DNA from: Lachnospiraceae bacterium AC2031
Lineage (GTDB): Bacteria; Bacillota; Clostridia; Lachnospirales; Lachnospiraceae
Direction of reading: 5' to 3'
Length of the DNA: 64,000 bases
Assembly (NCBI GenBank): GCA_000687975.1
Contig: JIAB01000001.1
Coordinates: 868,001-932,000, forward strand
Made by a program: the position numbers and the translations under genes. Below, one piece after another: positions 8,521 through 17,726 of this stretch. The notes under the pieces were generated by a model that worked only from the letters and a program-made list of their open reading frames with translations, had not been told where the DNA came from and did not search any database. How positions within the stretch are numbered: position 1 is the first letter of the stretch; the number at the start of each line of letters is the position of its first letter.

Positions 8521-9258
8521 TCACGACGGAATAAATGCACAGGCTATGAAGAAGCCTTCTTCTTCATAAAAGTCTGAAAGGCCTTCGTACTTTTCTACTA
8601 TACTTTTAATCTGCGGAATACCTCTGCCATGATTAAGATCATCATCTTTAGTAGTAGTTAGTTCCGAATTACTACTAAGCACAGACTTTGATATCTTATT
8701 CTTTACTACTATCATGTCATAACCTTTATTCTGATAGATCTTTACAATCATCTCTGGAGCAAATGAAGCATCTTCCTCCGCTTCCTTCTGGCATGCCTCT
8801 ATGGCATTATCCAACATGTTCGAAAAAAGAGCTGAGAAATCCATACTTTCCATCTTACCAAAGGATAGATTCTCCACCTCAGCTTTTATATCAATTCCAA
8901 AACTTCGAGCCTTGGACAGTTTATCATTAAGGACATGATTAAGCAGCGAGTTGCCAGTCTCAATATAACTGTGAATAGCATTTAACTTGCTGACTATCTG
9001 AGATATATAAGTACGGGCCGCCTCCTCGTCGCCATCGTTAAGATAGGAAAGAGTCACCATCAGATGATTCTTCATATCATGTTTGAGGCTTCTCATACTT
9101 TCATGAAGATTCCTGATTTCTTCATCCTGCTTCTCGATATTATCAGCATTTATCTTCATTTCACTAAGCTGAAATTCCAGTTCTGAATAATCCGAAAAAA
9201 GCTTGTTATACTTTTCAAGCAGTTCCTCATATTTTTTATCAGTCTTTTTTCCTATCAC
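8521..9258 (-). CDS. Soluble GHKL-type sensor histidine kinase
   Basis: A 245-residue protein with an N-terminal coiled coil (about 8-65), a phospho-acceptor region LKHDMKNHLM with the conserved His, and a GHKL ATPase domain with an N-box FSNMLDNAIEAC and a G-box HGRGIPQIK. These are features of AgrC/VirS-type kinases, but the multi-helix N-terminal sensor is missing, so the protein is predicted to be cytosolic. It starts at a GTG that overlaps the stop of the LytTR regulator by four bases (GTGA), so the two are coupled and form a pair. The signal could be intracellular, or the kinase may rely on another membrane sensor. Confidence 0.85.
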   Translation of the reverse strand: MIGKKTDKKYEELLEKYNKLFSDYSELEFQLSEMKINADNIEKQDEEIRNLHESMRSLKHDMKNHLMVTLSYLNDGDEEAARTYISQIVSKLNAIHSYIETGNSLLNHVLNDKLSKARSFGIDIKAEVENLSFGKMESMDFSALFSNMLDNAIEACQKEAEEDASFAPEMIVKIYQNKGYDMIVVKNKISKSVLSSNSELTTTKDDDLNHGRGIPQIKSIVEKYEGLSDFYEEEGFFIACAFIPS

Positions 9259-9953
9259 CTTAACATTCCCCTCATAAGACTTCGTTTCGCCGCTTCCTGA
9301 TAGCTTCTTCCCACAGGAATTTCAGTCTTATCATCTAGTATCAGTTTATCTGAATTTATTATCTTTACTGCTTCGCTATTTACAAGGAAACCTTTATGAG
9401 TCCTTACAAAACCATCAGTACTAAGAGCCATTTCCAGTGCCTGCATAGTTTCTCTGAATCTGTACTCCTCACTACCAGTTACTACCCTGATATAATTTCC
9501 CTGTGCTTCAAAATACAGGATATCTTTAAGACTAAGTCTGATATCACCTTCTGCTGTATGAAAGTAGAAATTCTTTTCCTTGGAAGATATCTCACGAATT
9601 GCATCCTCCAGAACTCTGGACAGTTCCTTATCCAGATAGCTTTTCCTCACAAATCCGAAGGGGTGAAGCTGCAAGCTGTCATACACCAGTTCATCATGAC
9701 TGGTAACAAAAATGATCAGAGGTTTCTTATCTGAATGCTGAATCGTTTCAGCAATCTCCAGCCCACTTATTTCCGGCATATCAATATCAAGAAGGAGGAT
9801 ATCAAAGCCTTCTTCCTTACGCTTTATATCCTCCAAAAGTGTCATTCCATTACTGTATAAAGATACCTCTGCCCCGTCGATAGCCGTGCGTACCTTACGA
9901 GACATATCTTCCAGTATCTTCTTTTCGTCATCACATATTGCTAGTCGTATCAT
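9255..9953 (-). CDS. LytTR-family response regulator
   Basis: A 232-residue regulator. The receiver domain begins IRLAICDDEKK, with the phosphorylation Asp in ILLLDIDMPEISG (about residue 58). A C-terminal LytTR DNA-binding domain (about 130-232) has the family-typical stretch ILYFEAQGNYIRVV and a RTHKGFLVN motif. The ATG at 9953 is preferred over an upstream in-frame codon because AAAGGA lies 7 nt before it. It pairs with the GHKL kinase encoded next. Targets of LytTR regulators are usually direct repeats upstream of exporter or peptide genes. Confidence 0.9.
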   Translation of the reverse strand: MIRLAICDDEKKILEDMSRKVRTAIDGAEVSLYSNGMTLLEDIKRKEEGFDILLLDIDMPEISGLEIAETIQHSDKKPLIIFVTSHDELVYDSLQLHPFGFVRKSYLDKELSRVLEDAIREISSKEKNFYFHTAEGDIRLSLKDILYFEAQGNYIRVVTGSEEYRFRETMQALEMALSTDGFVRTHKGFLVNSEAVKIINSDKLILDDKTEIPVGRSYQEAAKRSLMRGMLR

Positions 9954-9981
9954 GTCTATATCCTTTAAACGTAAAATCATT

Positions 9982-11214
9982 TTAAACTTTACGTACTACA
10001 AGGGTTACGTTGAAGTTTTCACCCTCTTTGGAAGCAAAGACATCGCCATCCATCTTGGTCATGAGCTGCTTTACTATATAGAGACCCAGACCATTTCCCT
10101 GAATATTTGTTGTGTTACTTCCACGATAGAAGGAGTCGAAGATGTTATTAATCTCGCTATCCTCCAGAGTACAGCCTGTATTGGAAACCGTAATAAGCTT
10201 ACAGTCTTCTTCCTCACTGAAGGAGATACTAATCTTTCGACCATCACCATACTTGATAGCATTTTCCATCAGATTCTGAAGTGATTCGATAAGTCTGTCC
10301 TTATCCGCACTAAGAAGCGCGTTATCGAACTCTTCAACCTCAAACTCAGTATGGAGTACGCTCAGCTTATCCTTATAATATGCCACAACGCCATCCATTA
10401 CATCCTTCATATAGACTTCGCCTGGCTTTACTTCCAGTTCCATGAAGTCCTCTCTGGAGAGCTTGTATATCTCATCCACATATCCGCGGATCTCATCTGT
10501 CTTTGACTGTATACCAGCAAGTGCTTCCTGCTTTTTCTCTTCTGTATCATAGAGCCCCTCTGAAAGTGCCTTTGAATAAAGCTGAATTGCAGATAGTGGT
10601 GTCTTGATATCATGAGACAGAGAAAGAAGCATGGTCTTCTTTTCTTTCTGATACTCCAGATTCTTCATCTTGCTGTCTTCAAGATTCTCCCTGAGCATAT
10701 CCATTCCCCAAAGGAACTTGCCAAAGAAACGGCTTTTCTCTTCCTTTATAGGAGTAGACAGATTCCCCTTCGCCAGCTGTTCTGTAAGAGATGACATTTT
10801 ATCAAATGGCTTTATTACCTTGTAGCCAATATAAAGCAGCACGCCTATGGTAAGAAGAAGCGCTGAGGCCATACCTACATTCATCAGTATGAAGGTACTT
10901 CTATCCTCTAATACTCTATATTCAATTCTATAAAGTGTTCCTTCAACTTCCTCTACTACGTAATCATTGTTGCAGAGTTCTGACGGATCATATACGCTCA
11001 CTCTGATAATTGTTTTGTATTTCTCAAGATCTATACTATCAGGGTTTTTCCTAAAAGTTTCATCCGCTTCCAGAACACGAACGATTCTTTCAGCTTCAAC
11101 TCTATAGTATCTTCCAGTGACACGGATATTAGTCAGATAGAAAACATTAAGAGCTATAATGATCAGAACCTCTGCTATTACGATTAAAGTAGCAGCCTTC
11201 TTAAATCTATTCAA
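9982..11214 (-). CDS. Membrane sensor histidine kinase
   Basis: A 410-residue kinase: membrane segment about 10-30, a short extracytoplasmic loop (31-108), second segment about 110-133, a HAMP-like linker, dimerisation helix LLSLSHDIKTPLSA with the phospho-His, then HATPase_c with N-box NLMENAIKYG and G-box GNGLGLYIVKQ. The short loop suits kinases that sense through a partner transporter, as in Bce-like systems. It overlaps the response regulator gene by 8 nt and belongs to the operon with the ATPase/FtsX exporter at 14532/11895. Confidence 0.92.
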   Translation of the reverse strand: MNRFKKAATLIVIAEVLIIIALNVFYLTNIRVTGRYYRVEAERIVRVLEADETFRKNPDSIDLEKYKTIIRVSVYDPSELCNNDYVVEEVEGTLYRIEYRVLEDRSTFILMNVGMASALLLTIGVLLYIGYKVIKPFDKMSSLTEQLAKGNLSTPIKEEKSRFFGKFLWGMDMLRENLEDSKMKNLEYQKEKKTMLLSLSHDIKTPLSAIQLYSKALSEGLYDTEEKKQEALAGIQSKTDEIRGYVDEIYKLSREDFMELEVKPGEVYMKDVMDGVVAYYKDKLSVLHTEFEVEEFDNALLSADKDRLIESLQNLMENAIKYGDGRKISISFSEEEDCKLITVSNTGCTLEDSEINNIFDSFYRGSNTTNIQGNGLGLYIVKQLMTKMDGDVFASKEGENFNVTLVVRKV

Positions 11215-11869
11215 AGCGGTATCCCACTCCCCATACTGTAATTATATGCTTAGGCTTCTTTGGATCCTCTTCAATCTTATCACGAAGAGTCTTGATATGA
11301 ACCGTAAGCGTCTGAAGCTCTGACTCGCTGTCACTTCCCCAAATGGTACTAAACAGATATTCTTTCTTAAGAGTAACTCCCTTATTCTCAATAAGAAGCT
11401 TCAGTAGTTCAAACTCCTTAGAAGTTACCACCACATCTGTGCCATCTACCTGAAGGCTTTCAGTAACAGAGTTCAACGTAAGATTTCCTTCTGTCATGAT
11501 ATCTTGAGCAAACTTACGTTTAAAGATGCCATTTATCTTTGCAATAAGAATATCGATATCATATGGCTTTTCTATATAATCATCTGCTCCAAGATTCAGA
11601 CCTTTAAGCTTATCCTCCTTCTCAGTCTTTGCACTGGCAATAAGGATATGAGCATTTGAGGTTTCTCTGATTTTAGAGCAAACAGCGAAGCCGTCAACTC
11701 CTGGTAACATCAGATCCAGGATGACAAGCTTCGCTCCGTACATCTCAAAGAGCCGCATAGCCTTTTCTCCGCTATCTGCAATAGACACTACGTAGTTCTC
11801 CTTGCGGAGAAAAGTCTCTAGCAGCCCACCTATTTCTTTATTATCTTCAACTATAAGTATATCTAACAT
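11207..11869 (-). CDS. OmpR-family response regulator
   Basis: A 220-residue regulator with receiver domain (IVEDNKEIG acidic pair, phospho-Asp in LVILDLMLPGVDG) and a winged-helix output domain (about 125-220; GADDYIEKPYD linker and VHIKTLRDKIE recognition region). It sits 25 nt after the FtsX permease gene and overlaps its kinase gene, so the exporter and its regulator are one unit. GGGG lies 7 nt before the ATG. Its own promoter target is unknown; the operon promoter region at 16288-16424 is a candidate. Confidence 0.93.
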   Translation of the reverse strand: MLDILIVEDNKEIGGLLETFLRKENYVVSIADSGEKAMRLFEMYGAKLVILDLMLPGVDGFAVCSKIRETSNAHILIASAKTEKEDKLKGLNLGADDYIEKPYDIDILIAKINGIFKRKFAQDIMTEGNLTLNSVTESLQVDGTDVVVTSKEFELLKLLIENKGVTLKKEYLFSTIWGSDSESELQTLTVHIKTLRDKIEEDPKKPKHIITVWGVGYRFE

Positions 11870-11894
11870 ATTGTACCCCTTTATTACACTATAG

Positions 11895-14288
11895 TTATTC
11901 AGTGATAAGGGAGTAAGCAGATATTCGCTTAATCCTTCCTGATAATAACCATATTATAATAAATGAGACTACAAGTGCAAATACTATTGATAAAAATCCC
12001 ATCCAAGGGAAGATTTCCATATTTGATCTCATGATTCCCATGGTTGAAAGAAGTACCGCAAGAATCTTATTAGAGGTCAGGCATCCAACCACTGCTCCAG
12101 CAGCAGCTCCGATACCTATCTGTGGAAGCATAGAAAGCACAAGCTCTATTCTAAGCTGGTTGCTTGAAAAACCAAGCGCCTTCTTGATACCTATCTCACG
12201 CTGCTTCTTGATGATCATTGTCTTAACCAGGAGATTCATGGAAAGAATAATAACCACTACGGATATAAGCACCATAGCAAAAACTATAATAGCAGCAACC
12301 TGAATTACCACATTATCACCATTCATAAGGGTCTCAATGGTATTTCCATAAGAACTGAGCTTATCTCCATACATCTCCTCAACCTTATCAACAACTCTTA
12401 TAGAATTCTCCAGCGAATGTCCCTTAACAAACACTCCAATATTGGTCTTTTCAGATTTAAAATCCAGATGTTCAGCGCCTTCAGCAGTTAGCGATATATC
12501 CATGCCGTAATTACCGGCTGCCTGTTCGAAACCTGTCACCAGATATTTATAATCCTTCTGGCCATAGGATATTCTTATCTCATCGCCTATGGAAGCGCCT
12601 ATTGTATCAGCCAGATTACCACCTATCGCAACCTCGTTATCGTACTTTGGACTTCTACCCTCGTAGATATTTACCTCTGCCACATCTGACCAGTCGTCAG
12701 TCACCGCCGTCGAAACAGTATAACCTTCCACTGTCATTTCTGTATAATTGATCCAATATACGCTTTCAACCTCTGGCATTTCAGCAATCTCTGCGATCTG
12801 ATTGTCCGGTTCTTCAAAGCTCAGATCCACATCCGCCAGTACCAGATTCAGCATTCTCGCAAGATGCGATGCATCGTATACACAGTTATATGAAAGAAAT
12901 GCAGCCAGTGTAGATACTGCTCCTATAAACAGCATTACGACAAATAGAATAGCGTTCTGCTTCGCGTTACCCAGCACTGACTTAAGAGCCATGATCCACA
13001 CAAGGGGACCATTGGTCTTTTCAATAGGTGCACGGTTTTTCTTAAAGCTGTGATCACTCACTCCAAATCTGAGAGCAATAACCGGATCAAGCTTTGATAT
13101 CATTCTGGTACTTGCCGTAGCTACAACAACAACCGTACCAATGATAATGACAAATGTTATAATAAACGACACTATATCGAATGGATGATTCCAGGCTACA
13201 CCGCTAAAGCTTCTAAGCTTTACCTCGAATACAGGAATAACCATATAGGAGGCTACAACACCGCAAATAAGAGAAATGGTTGTGGTAAGCGCAAATTCAA
13301 GCACCATTCCAAGTCTTATCTGTCTCGACGTATAACCAAGTGCCTTAAGTGCTCCGATGTTAACTATATTCTGCTCAATAGAGTTAGATATTCTGAAATA
13401 TATAATGATCATTGAGATCACTGTAATAATGATTGCAAATGCTGCTATAAAAGCTGCCAGCATATTCTGCATATAAGTAAAATCATTTATCGTATTATCT
13501 ACTGACTGTGCATATGCTGGTATATCATGGTCAATAAACGCTTTAGTGATCTGTCCGGATGCTTCATTTGCATCTACTCCATCAGCCAGCTTTATGACAA
13601 ACATTACTCTTGTGAAACCAGGTTCACCCGATTCACTTCCATAATCTCCACCTTTCTCTTTCCAGCCGTCTGAATTTTCATTCTTCCATTCATGATATAG
13701 AGAAGGAGATACGTAGCCAACTCCCATCTCACTTGAGATAAGACTTTCAAAGAAACCCGCCACCTGAAATGTGTAATACTTATCTCCAACCTTCAGATCT
13801 ATACTATCTCCTAGCTTTGCCTTAAAGAGATTCGCATTGTAATAATATGATATATAGATTGGATTATCGTATTCTTCTTCTGATAGCTCAACGAAATGTG
13901 GTGCTTCCATCTCACCCCACTCGCCATAAGGCAGAAGGTTCATAGCATTTGAAGACGTGTCATACATATCCTTAGAATCTTCATCAGCTCCATTTTTTGT
14001 GATAGAGAATCGTTTTTGAATCGGATACAGTTTCTCATAAGATTCTATATAATCCGCATTTGATATAATCTCCTCGATCTTCTGGTTTTCCTCTGGCCGA
14101 AGTATACTGTGCACCATAAGGTCTGCAAAGTTGTACTGCTCCTGCTTTTCCTTATGTAGGGTGCTGTAGCCAAGGAGGATTGCCAGACCTGTATGCAGCA
14201 TGAATACTGCCAGGACCATGATGAGGAAAAATGTTATCATATGCGAGAAATCATTCTTAAAATTCGACTTTAATAATTTTCCTAACAT
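11895..14288 (-). CDS. FtsX/MacB-type ABC permease, two FtsX domains
   Basis: A 797-residue double FtsX permease: N-terminal membrane segment, extracytoplasmic domain (about 40-260), three helices with NIGALKALGYTS coupling motif, a second membrane segment, second extracytoplasmic domain and three C-terminal helices with EIGIKKALGFSS. The ATG at 14288 is chosen because GAGG precedes it; the open frame extends 27 codons further into an inverted-repeat element with unlikely residues. It is a close paralogue of the permease at 58116 (shared GALKA.GYT and KREIGIKKALGF-type motifs). The partner ATPase at 14532 lies upstream, beyond a 243-nt spacer holding an inserted element and a conserved hairpin. 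Confidence 0.9.
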   Translation of the reverse strand: MLGKLLKSNFKNDFSHMITFFLIMVLAVFMLHTGLAILLGYSTLHKEKQEQYNFADLMVHSILRPEENQKIEEIISNADYIESYEKLYPIQKRFSITKNGADEDSKDMYDTSSNAMNLLPYGEWGEMEAPHFVELSEEEYDNPIYISYYYNANLFKAKLGDSIDLKVGDKYYTFQVAGFFESLISSEMGVGYVSPSLYHEWKNENSDGWKEKGGDYGSESGEPGFTRVMFVIKLADGVDANEASGQITKAFIDHDIPAYAQSVDNTINDFTYMQNMLAAFIAAFAIIITVISMIIIYFRISNSIEQNIVNIGALKALGYTSRQIRLGMVLEFALTTTISLICGVVASYMVIPVFEVKLRSFSGVAWNHPFDIVSFIITFVIIIGTVVVVATASTRMISKLDPVIALRFGVSDHSFKKNRAPIEKTNGPLVWIMALKSVLGNAKQNAILFVVMLFIGAVSTLAAFLSYNCVYDASHLARMLNLVLADVDLSFEEPDNQIAEIAEMPEVESVYWINYTEMTVEGYTVSTAVTDDWSDVAEVNIYEGRSPKYDNEVAIGGNLADTIGASIGDEIRISYGQKDYKYLVTGFEQAAGNYGMDISLTAEGAEHLDFKSEKTNIGVFVKGHSLENSIRVVDKVEEMYGDKLSSYGNTIETLMNGDNVVIQVAAIIVFAMVLISVVVIILSMNLLVKTMIIKKQREIGIKKALGFSSNQLRIELVLSMLPQIGIGAAAGAVVGCLTSNKILAVLLSTMGIMRSNMEIFPWMGFLSIVFALVVSFIIIWLLSGRIKRISAYSLITE

Positions 14289-14304
14289 TATTTGTTCCTC
14301 TACA

Positions 14305-14478
14305 GACTCACATATGAATATACATTTCTCGACACTGCTCTCGCACAGGCGCGGCGCCCTAGCGGCCACTACGCTTCGCTTCGTTCGCTAAGTTCTCAGC
14401 CACCTCATTCTTCGGTGTCTGAATCACTAAGCGCCGAGACCGCTTATGGTCTCGAAATGTATATTCATATTGTGAGTC
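14305..14478. repeat. 174-bp inverted-repeat element (MITE-like or structured RNA)
   Basis: Terminal arms GACTCACATATGAATATA... (14305-14328) and their complement (14454-14478) match over 24-25 nt with one indel. The interior is far richer in GC than its surroundings and holds more hairpins: CGAGACC/GGTCTCG around 14436-14455, TCAGCCACC/GGTGTCTGA around 14397-14423, and a GGCGCC/GGCC region around 14351-14368. The paralogous operon at 60544/58116 lacks this segment, which suggests insertion. No target duplication is clear. It could be a non-autonomous element or a folded intra-operon RNA. Confidence 0.75.
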
Positions 14479-14504
14479 TTATGTTCTTAAAAATATTGCT
14501 CCAA

Positions 14505-14527
14505 CAAGATTTACTTCGTAAATCTTG
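14505..14527 (-). promoter_or_regulatory. Conserved intra-operon hairpin after ATPase gene
   Basis: CAAGATTTAC / GTAAATCTTG form a perfect 10-bp stem with a 3-nt loop just after the ATPase stop. The paralogous site at 60517-60539 has the same stem with one compensated pair change (A-T there is G-C). No T run follows, so it more likely stabilises or processes the ATPase mRNA than terminates it. Confidence 0.7.
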
Positions 14528-14531
14528 GCCT

Positions 14532-15296
14532 TTACCAACCCATTTCACCCAGGAATGAGCGGAGCTTTGCGTGACGTTCTGGATCACCGGAAACGTACTG
14601 TCCAAGGTGACATTCACCGCAGATAGCACCATCCTTAAGGTAAATGATTCGGTTTCCTCGACGAGCTGACTTCATGTCATGGGTTACCATGACGATACTC
14701 TGTCCGCCTCGATTGAACTCTGTAAGTATGTCCAGTACCGCATCACTGCTGGCACTGTTAAGCGCTCCAGTTGGCTCATCTGCAAATACCATGTCTGGTG
14801 TATTTATAAGGGCTCTGATGATACCAACACGCTGTGCCTCACCACCTGAAAGCTGGTTTGGGAATTTATTCCAAAGCTTCTCTTCAATACCAACCTTCAC
14901 AAGAAGCTCCTTTGATTTCTTTGTAAGTTCTCTCTTGTTCTGTCCTGTAAGAAGTCCTGCTGCGAGGACATTATCAAGGATACTCATGGTTCCGATAAGA
15001 TGAATCTGCTGGAATACGAAACCACAATGTCTTCTTCTGAAGATAGCAAGCTGATCACTAGAAAACTTTGTGATATCTTTATCGCAGAAAAGAATCTTTC
15101 CAAGGCTGGCTCTATCCATTCCAGAGAGGGCATACATAAGTGTTGATTTACCAGCTCCTGATGAACCCATGATTACTGTAAAATCACCATCATAGATATC
15201 AAGATCCATATTCTTGATTATGTGATGCTGAACACCACCAACAGAAAATGACTTACAAAGCTTTTCAGTTTTTATAATTGATTTCTTATCTTCCAT
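14532..15296 (-). CDS. ABC transporter ATP-binding protein, MacB/BceA type
   Basis: A 254-residue ATPase with Walker A GSSGAGKST, signature LSGGEAQR, Walker B MVFADEPTGALN and the switch His in MVTHD. It ends LRSFLGEMGW, nearly the same as the ATPase at 60544 (LRSFLEEMGW); the two are recent paralogues. It powers the permease at 11895-14288. The start has AAGGAAAG before the ATG, and the surface-protein gene ends 13 nt upstream, so they are cotranscribed. Confidence 0.92.
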   Translation of the reverse strand: MEDKKSIIKTEKLCKSFSVGGVQHHIIKNMDLDIYDGDFTVIMGSSGAGKSTLMYALSGMDRASLGKILFCDKDITKFSSDQLAIFRRRHCGFVFQQIHLIGTMSILDNVLAAGLLTGQNKRELTKKSKELLVKVGIEEKLWNKFPNQLSGGEAQRVGIIRALINTPDMVFADEPTGALNSASSDAVLDILTEFNRGGQSIVMVTHDMKSARRGNRIIYLKDGAICGECHLGQYVSGDPERHAKLRSFLGEMGW

Positions 15297-15309
15297 AATC
15301 TTTCCTTAA

Positions 15310-16287
15310 TTACTCATATTTTTTCTGGCTTACTTTCTTAACGATTCCTGCAACGAGAGCAATAAGAGCGATGATAGCTACTGCGCTGCCGCCAAGAACT
15401 GCTGGACTTACAGCTGGTGTATCTTCAACTTCAGCTACCTCATCTTCTGCCTCATTTACAACAAGTGCAACTGAATCTTTATAAGTGCTTTCGTTACCAG
15501 ATGCATCTTCAAATGTTACTTTAATATCTATATCATCGATACCAACCTTATCAGGTGTGATTGTCATATCAACTGTGCTGCTTGCACCAGACTCAATAGT
15601 ACCTGCATAGTAGGAAATCTCCTGTATTGTATCACCACTGAACTCAACAGTTACATTTCTAAGTGTATCAAGTCCCATGTTATTAAGCTTAAATGAAAGA
15701 CTTGTCTTTCCATCAACAGAAAGTTCTGTCTTTGTAAGTTTTACCTCAGAGATTCCAAGTCTTGCTTCCTGAAGCACTGGAACTGTTACTGCTGCAGAAC
15801 CCTCAAAGGAATTCTTTGAATTATCTTCATAATTATACTCAACATTTACAGTATAGTTCTTCTGCTCAAGATCTTCTCTCGCCTTCATCTTTACTGTAAC
15901 ATCACACTCTTCCTCTTTGTCCATACTGTCGATGTAAATGGAATCTGAACCGGAAGTTGTAATAATCTGGTTTTCTTCATTTGAAAGCTTAATGCTGATG
16001 TTACGAAGCTTTGTGCTCGTCGACTCATTCTTAAGGTGGAGTACCATTTCAAACTCATCACCAGCCTTAACATCTTTCCCCTTAATATCTCTTCCTGTTA
16101 CAACAAGTCTTGGTGTAGCATAATAAGAAACTGTCTTTTTCGCACTTCCCTCAGGAACATAGGTTGTAACAACCTCTGCATCTGTGCTTGATGCATATAC
16201 ATCACTCATGGACATAACCTGCTTCTGTCCTAAAACTGAACCAACAAGAAATACTGTTGAAACTAAAACTATTCCGACCTTTTTCAT
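15310..16287 (-). CDS. Membrane-anchored surface protein with CARDB-like domains
   Basis: A 325-residue protein: signal peptide (KKVGIVLVSTVFLVGSVLG), an extracytoplasmic region with two Ig-like stretches (about 60-165 and 170-270) of the CARDB/NEW3 type (PRLVVTGRDIKGKDVKAGDE..., LGISEVKLTKTELSVDGKTS), and a C-terminal membrane helix (PAVLGGSAVAIIALIALVAG) followed by a basic tail. It should be displayed outside the membrane. It is the first gene of an operon with an ATPase, an FtsX permease and two signalling pairs, so it may be an accessory or substrate-capturing partner of the exporter; that is inference. The ATG at 16287 has AGGAG upstream and directly precedes the signal peptide. Confidence 0.8.
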   Translation of the reverse strand: MKKVGIVLVSTVFLVGSVLGQKQVMSMSDVYASSTDAEVVTTYVPEGSAKKTVSYYATPRLVVTGRDIKGKDVKAGDEFEMVLHLKNESTSTKLRNISIKLSNEENQIITTSGSDSIYIDSMDKEEECDVTVKMKAREDLEQKNYTVNVEYNYEDNSKNSFEGSAAVTVPVLQEARLGISEVKLTKTELSVDGKTSLSFKLNNMGLDTLRNVTVEFSGDTIQEISYYAGTIESGASSTVDMTITPDKVGIDDIDIKVTFEDASGNESTYKDSVALVVNEAEDEVAEVEDTPAVSPAVLGGSAVAIIALIALVAGIVKKVSQKKYE

Positions 16288-16352
16288 AATACTTATCTCC
16301 TCTTCTTTATTCTGATTCGTTATTAACTGAATCTTTGTCATCTTATGCACCG

Positions 16353-16358
16353 AGTATA
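16353..16358 (-). promoter_or_regulatory. Candidate extended -10 promoter of the 16287-4934 operon
   Basis: On the minus strand TGC-TATACT forms an extended -10 element about 65 nt before the surface-protein start codon. No good -35 sits at 17 bp, which is common for activator-dependent promoters. It lies just after the terminator of the upstream operon. Confidence 0.45.
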
Positions 16359-16417
16359 GCAAGATAAATATTAAGCGTCTTTATAGCAACATTAATTTTT
16401 TATTAAGTTGAAAATTA

Positions 16418-16447
16418 AGAAAAAGCCTCACGAACTGATCGTGAGGC
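16418..16447 (-). terminator. Intrinsic terminator of the 23793-16454 operon
   Basis: A perfect 9-bp stem (GCCTCACGA / TCGTGAGGC, 16425-16447) with a 5-nt loop is followed on the minus strand by TTTTTCTT. It starts 7 nt after the kinase stop codon. Confidence 0.92.
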
Positions 16448-16453
16448 CGAACT

Positions 16454-17722
16454 TCAGGCAAGTCTAAAGCCAATAGTAACTTTAAACCCTCCATCTGCAT
16501 TTTCGCAAATGATAATACCATTCATATCCTGTATAAGATTACGTGTAATGTTAAGTCCTAGTCCAGAACCTTCGATACCCTCAGTGTTTGATCCACGGTA
16601 ATACATATCCATGATGTGTGGAAGATCATCTTCTGAAACTCCTCCACCCTTATCTCCTAAACTTACATAGAAGTATTCCTCATCCATATGAATTGATAAG
16701 TTGATTTCTGTATTCGCATATTTATATGAATTGTAGATTATATTTGTGAAAATCTGTCCAGCACGGAGCTTGTCCATTAAGAGGAGACAGCTTGGGATTT
16801 CAACATAATTAACCTTTGATAAATAATCTGCATTTTCAATAAGAGTTTTTATTACAGAACTTTCTGTCTCGATTGCATTTACCTCAAGCTGCTCAAGTTC
16901 TTTTAATGTTGAAGCAAAAAGGTTACTGACAAGTGCATCGATCTGATCTGCTTTTGCTTCTATGGACTTAACCTTTGTCTGTGTAAATTCGTCTGCTGAC
17001 TGCTGGGACTTAGCTTCAAGAACCTCTGACATAGCTTTTATTGATGCTACCGGAGTTTTGATATCATGAGATAGCTGAGCGATCAGCTGTCTTTTACTAA
17101 CATTTGCCTGATACTCTCTTTCACGGGCAATGGCTAGTTCGTCACGCATTATATCAAAGCTTTCAGTGAATGCACCGAACACATTCTTCCTATCCATTTC
17201 AAGGGGCTTATCTAGATCTCCTGCTGCAACAGCGCTTGCAAATTCTCGCATCTTGTAAAATGGTCGAATTACATTTAGATATAACCACACCGTATATCCG
17301 CCCCATAAAAACAGGATAGCTATATAGCTGATCATATACATCAAAGCATAATACTGATTGACCATTTCTTCCAACCTATCCATTCCATTATGGATAATGA
17401 GCCAGCCAGACAGTTCACCATTTTTATATAAATCACGAATAGTGTCGCGGTTTTTTGTAGCTCCCACAATACTGTCTGCTTCGGATGTTACGCTTGAGTA
17501 GATAACATTTTCATCTAAGTCCAGGATTGTATAATCAAAGTTATATGGTCCCGACGACTTTGATACAGCCATAACATCACTAGCCTCTATCTCAGAAATC
17601 AGTTGATTCACCTCTACAACATCCAGACTGGAAGCCTTTTTATCTGCCATATCTCCCAGGATTGGCGGGAGCAGCATAATAAGTATTGATATAATAATTA
17701 TTATAATAAGACTTTTTTTCAT
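16454..17722 (-). CDS. Membrane sensor histidine kinase
   Basis: A 422-residue kinase with membrane segments at about 5-25 and 130-155, a ~100-residue extracytoplasmic sensor region, a HAMP-like linker (FYKMREFASAVAAGDLDKP), phospho-His in QLSHDIKTPVAS, N-box IIYNSYKYAN and G-box GSGLGLNITRN. It lies 4 nt after its response regulator gene and is the last gene of the M13/FtsX operon. It likely senses the ligand handled by that exporter or peptidase. Confidence 0.92.
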   Translation of the reverse strand: MKKSLIIIIIISILIMLLPPILGDMADKKASSLDVVEVNQLISEIEASDVMAVSKSSGPYNFDYTILDLDENVIYSSVTSEADSIVGATKNRDTIRDLYKNGELSGWLIIHNGMDRLEEMVNQYYALMYMISYIAILFLWGGYTVWLYLNVIRPFYKMREFASAVAAGDLDKPLEMDRKNVFGAFTESFDIMRDELAIAREREYQANVSKRQLIAQLSHDIKTPVASIKAMSEVLEAKSQQSADEFTQTKVKSIEAKADQIDALVSNLFASTLKELEQLEVNAIETESSVIKTLIENADYLSKVNYVEIPSCLLLMDKLRAGQIFTNIIYNSYKYANTEINLSIHMDEEYFYVSLGDKGGGVSEDDLPHIMDMYYRGSNTEGIEGSGLGLNITRNLIQDMNGIIICENADGGFKVTIGFRLA

Positions 17723-17726
17723 TTTA

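Noticed and set aside
14289-14369. N-terminal extension (27 residues) of the FtsX permease at 11895
   Set aside because: The extension translates the inverted-repeat element, and a better start with GAGG lies at 14288.
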